The position numbers were made by a program, and so were the translations under genes. A stretch of DNA of 5,477 nucleotides, from assembly GCA_028290765.1 (NCBI GenBank), contig JAQGJF010000131.1, positions 1 through 5,477 on the forward strand, read 5' to 3'. Source of the DNA: Tardiphaga sp. (GTDB lineage Bacteria > Pseudomonadota > Alphaproteobacteria > Rhizobiales > Xanthobacteraceae). This document shows, piece by piece, positions 4,011 to 5,477 of the stretch. How positions within the stretch are numbered: position 1 is the first letter of the stretch; every line of letters begins with the position of its first letter. The notes beneath the pieces were generated by a model, which saw only the letters and a list, made by a program, of their open reading frames with translations, made no database searches and was not told the DNA's origin.

Positions 4011-5477
4011 CTACCCTTTCAATCCTAACGTCCGTGCGAGATAACTTGCAGTTCTGCTCTCCCGCACGGAAATTATGTGTTCTGGTGGACCGGAAGCCAC
4101 AACCTCGCCGCCTTCGTCTCCGGCGCCGGGGCCGATATCGATGATCCAGTCGCTGCCGGCGACCATCTCCATATCATGTTCAACGACCACGACCGTGTTG
4201 CCGGAAGTCACAAGACCATCGAGCTGCTTCATCAGCTTTTCGACATCGGAGGGGTGGAGGCCGGTCGTCGGTTCGTCCAGAACATAAAACGTGCTGCCGC
4301 GTTCCATGCGCTGCAGTTCCGTTGCGAGCTTGATTCGCTGCGCCTCGCCACCGGACAGTTCAGTTGCGGATTGCCCAAGTCGAATGTAGCCGAGGCCTAC
4401 CTCGCGGATGACGCTTAGGGAGCGCTGCAGCGGCGCGTCATCGGCAAAGAACTCGAAAGCGGTATCGACCGTCATTGCCAGGACATCAGCGATGGACTTG
4501 CCGCGGATCTTTATTTCAAGCGTCTTGGCGTTGTAGCGCGCGCCCTTGCAGGTCGGGCAGGGCGCGTAAACGCTGGGTAGAAACAGGAGTTCGACGCAGA
4601 CGAAACCTTCGCCTTGGCAGGTCTCGCAACGGCCCTTTGCGACGTTGAACGAGAATCTGCCGGCGTCGTAACGCCGGGCCTTCGCTTGCTTGGTGGCGGC
4701 ATATAGTTTTCGGACGTGGTCGAACAGTCCGGTATATGTCGCCAGGTTCGAGCGGGGCGTGCGCCCGATAGGCTTTTGGTCGACGACCACGAGACGTTTT
4801 ATACTGTCGAGCCCTACGATCTCGCCGGCCGCCGTTTCGACTTTTGCGTCAAGCACATCGCCATCGTCTTCAGCAACCGCGTTACGCTGGCCCAGCTTGT
4901 CGGCGACGGCTTCGACCAGGAACTGGCTGATCAGGCTGGATTTGCCGGATCCGGAAACGCCGGTAACGCTGGTGAAGACACCAAGGGGAATATCGACGTT
5001 TAGCCCGTCTAGATTGTTGCGCGTGACCCCCCGCAGCTTGAGCCAATCGTGGGCCGACCGACGGTTTTTTGGAGTCTGCTTGCGGTTTGCAAACAGATAA
5101 TTCCGGGTGACCGATGCAGGAACGTCGGCTAGGCCAGGTGGGGGACCGCTGTAGAGCACTTCGCCACCTTGCTCGCCGGCGCCCGGACCGACATCGACGA
5201 TCCAATCGGCGTGCCTGACGACGTCAAGTTCATGTTCAACCACGAACAGCGAATTGCCGGCGGCCTTCAAACGGTCCAAAGCCCGCAACAGCGCTTCAGT
5301 ATCCGCTGGGTGAAGTCCGGCCGACGGCTCGTCCAGCACGTACACGACGCCGAACAGGTTCGAGCGCACTTGGGTGGCTAGGCGAAGGCGTTGCAGTTCG
5401 CCCGGCGACAGCGTCGGCGTGCTGCGTTCAAGGGTCAAATATCCAAGTCCCAGGTCGAGCAACACCGACAACCGGGC
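4011..5477 (-). CDS. uvrA: UvrA-family ATPase (paralogue), 5' end outside window
   Basis: The C-terminal 488 residues of a UvrA-type ABC ATPase, ending at TAG 4013-4011; the frame continues past the right edge, so the TTG at 5471 is internal. Numbering from that TTG, the first ABC half shows signature LSPGELQR (21-28), Walker B VYVLDE (43-48) and H-loop His80. The second shows Walker A GVSGSGKS (171-178), the zinc module CETC (282-285) and CPTC (305-308) with 19 residues between, signature LSGGEAQR (372-379), Walker B FYVLDE (395-400) and H-loop His432. Both ATP sites and the zinc finger look functional. UvrA dimers scan DNA for lesions in the cytoplasm and load UvrB in nucleotide excision repair. 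The LSPGE form in the first signature and the segment DQKPIGRTPRSNLATYTG in this context fit the shorter UvrA paralogue class more than housekeeping UvrA, so its role may be accessory, such as drug or lesion tolerance. It has no frameshifts, unlike its neighbours, and no clear terminator follows. Confidence 0.95.
   Translation of the reverse strand, partial: ARLSVLLDLGLGYLTLERSTPTLSPGELQRLRLATQVRSNLFGVVYVLDEPSAGLHPADTEALLRALDRLKAAGNSLFVVEHELDVVRHADWIVDVGPGAGEQGGEVLYSGPPPGLADVPASVTRNYLFANRKQTPKNRRSAHDWLKLRGVTRNNLDGLNVDIPLGVFTSVTGVSGSGKSSLISQFLVEAVADKLGQRNAVAEDDGDVLDAKVETAAGEIVGLDSIKRLVVVDQKPIGRTPRSNLATYTGLFDHVRKLYAATKQAKARRYDAGRFSFNVAKGRCETCQGEGFVCVELLFLPSVYAPCPTCKGARYNAKTLEIKIRGKSIADVLAMTVDTAFEFFADDAPLQRSLSVIREVGLGYIRLGQSATELSGGEAQRIKLATELQRMERGSTFYVLDEPTTGLHPSDVEKLMKQLDGLVTSGNTVVVVEHDMEMVAGSDWIIDIGPGAGDEGGEVVASGPPEHIISVRESRTASYLARTLGLKG

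Noticed and set aside
3899..4029. Plus-strand FADGGGLMSGT, slightly like the GGLMSYGT motif of ABC-type substrate-binding proteins
   Set aside because: Only about ten residues agree and the following residues do not; too short to support a call.
4077..5381. Several plus-strand open frames opposite the UvrA paralogue
   Set aside because: They are antisense to a well-supported gene with all ABC motifs.

Overview
The window looks like a GC-rich alphaproteobacterium, most likely a rhizobial (Bradyrhizobium-type) genome. This rests on remembered family resemblance of the small conserved proteins and insertion sequences, not on a database search. Only one long intact gene is present: the 3' part of a UvrA paralogue on the minus strand at the right edge (4011-5477). 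The other 4 kb is a low-density accessory region of small genes and damaged mobile-element pieces, most with frameshifts or deletions.

Layout, left to right. At 1-399 (minus) is a small conserved gene of unknown function that runs off the left edge. Nine bases upstream of it, at 409-629 (minus), is a small gene whose product would end in Arg-Leu-Val-Gly-Gly; it carries one frameshift. Positions 721-1153 are a patchwork of transposase remains: two IS256-type fragments joined tail to tail, then an IS701-type N-terminal fragment. At 1341-1511 (minus) is a 56-residue zinc-knuckle-like protein with one expected cysteine changed to serine. At 1641-2079 is an IS701-type element with both ends and a CTAG target duplication but an internally deleted, frameshifted transposase. 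A 139-142 bp direct repeat (857-995 and 1695-1836) is simply the shared 5' transposase region of the two IS701 remnants.

Next come a truncated helical hypothetical (2146-2409, plus) containing an 11-bp perfect inverted repeat, and a small secreted protein gene (2449-2724, minus) whose C-terminus looks frameshifted. Upstream of the latter lies a nested inverted repeat (2819-2911). From 2912 to 4010 I see no gene I can defend; it holds two hairpins and short protein-like scraps.

Functionally, the UvrA paralogue would act in DNA damage recognition or a related ATP-dependent DNA-binding role. The two left-edge genes look like one transcription unit of unknown role. Nothing links the remaining small genes into a pathway. 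The best candidates for something undescribed are the left-edge gene pair with the Gly-Gly tail, the zinc-knuckle protein, and the nested inverted repeat.
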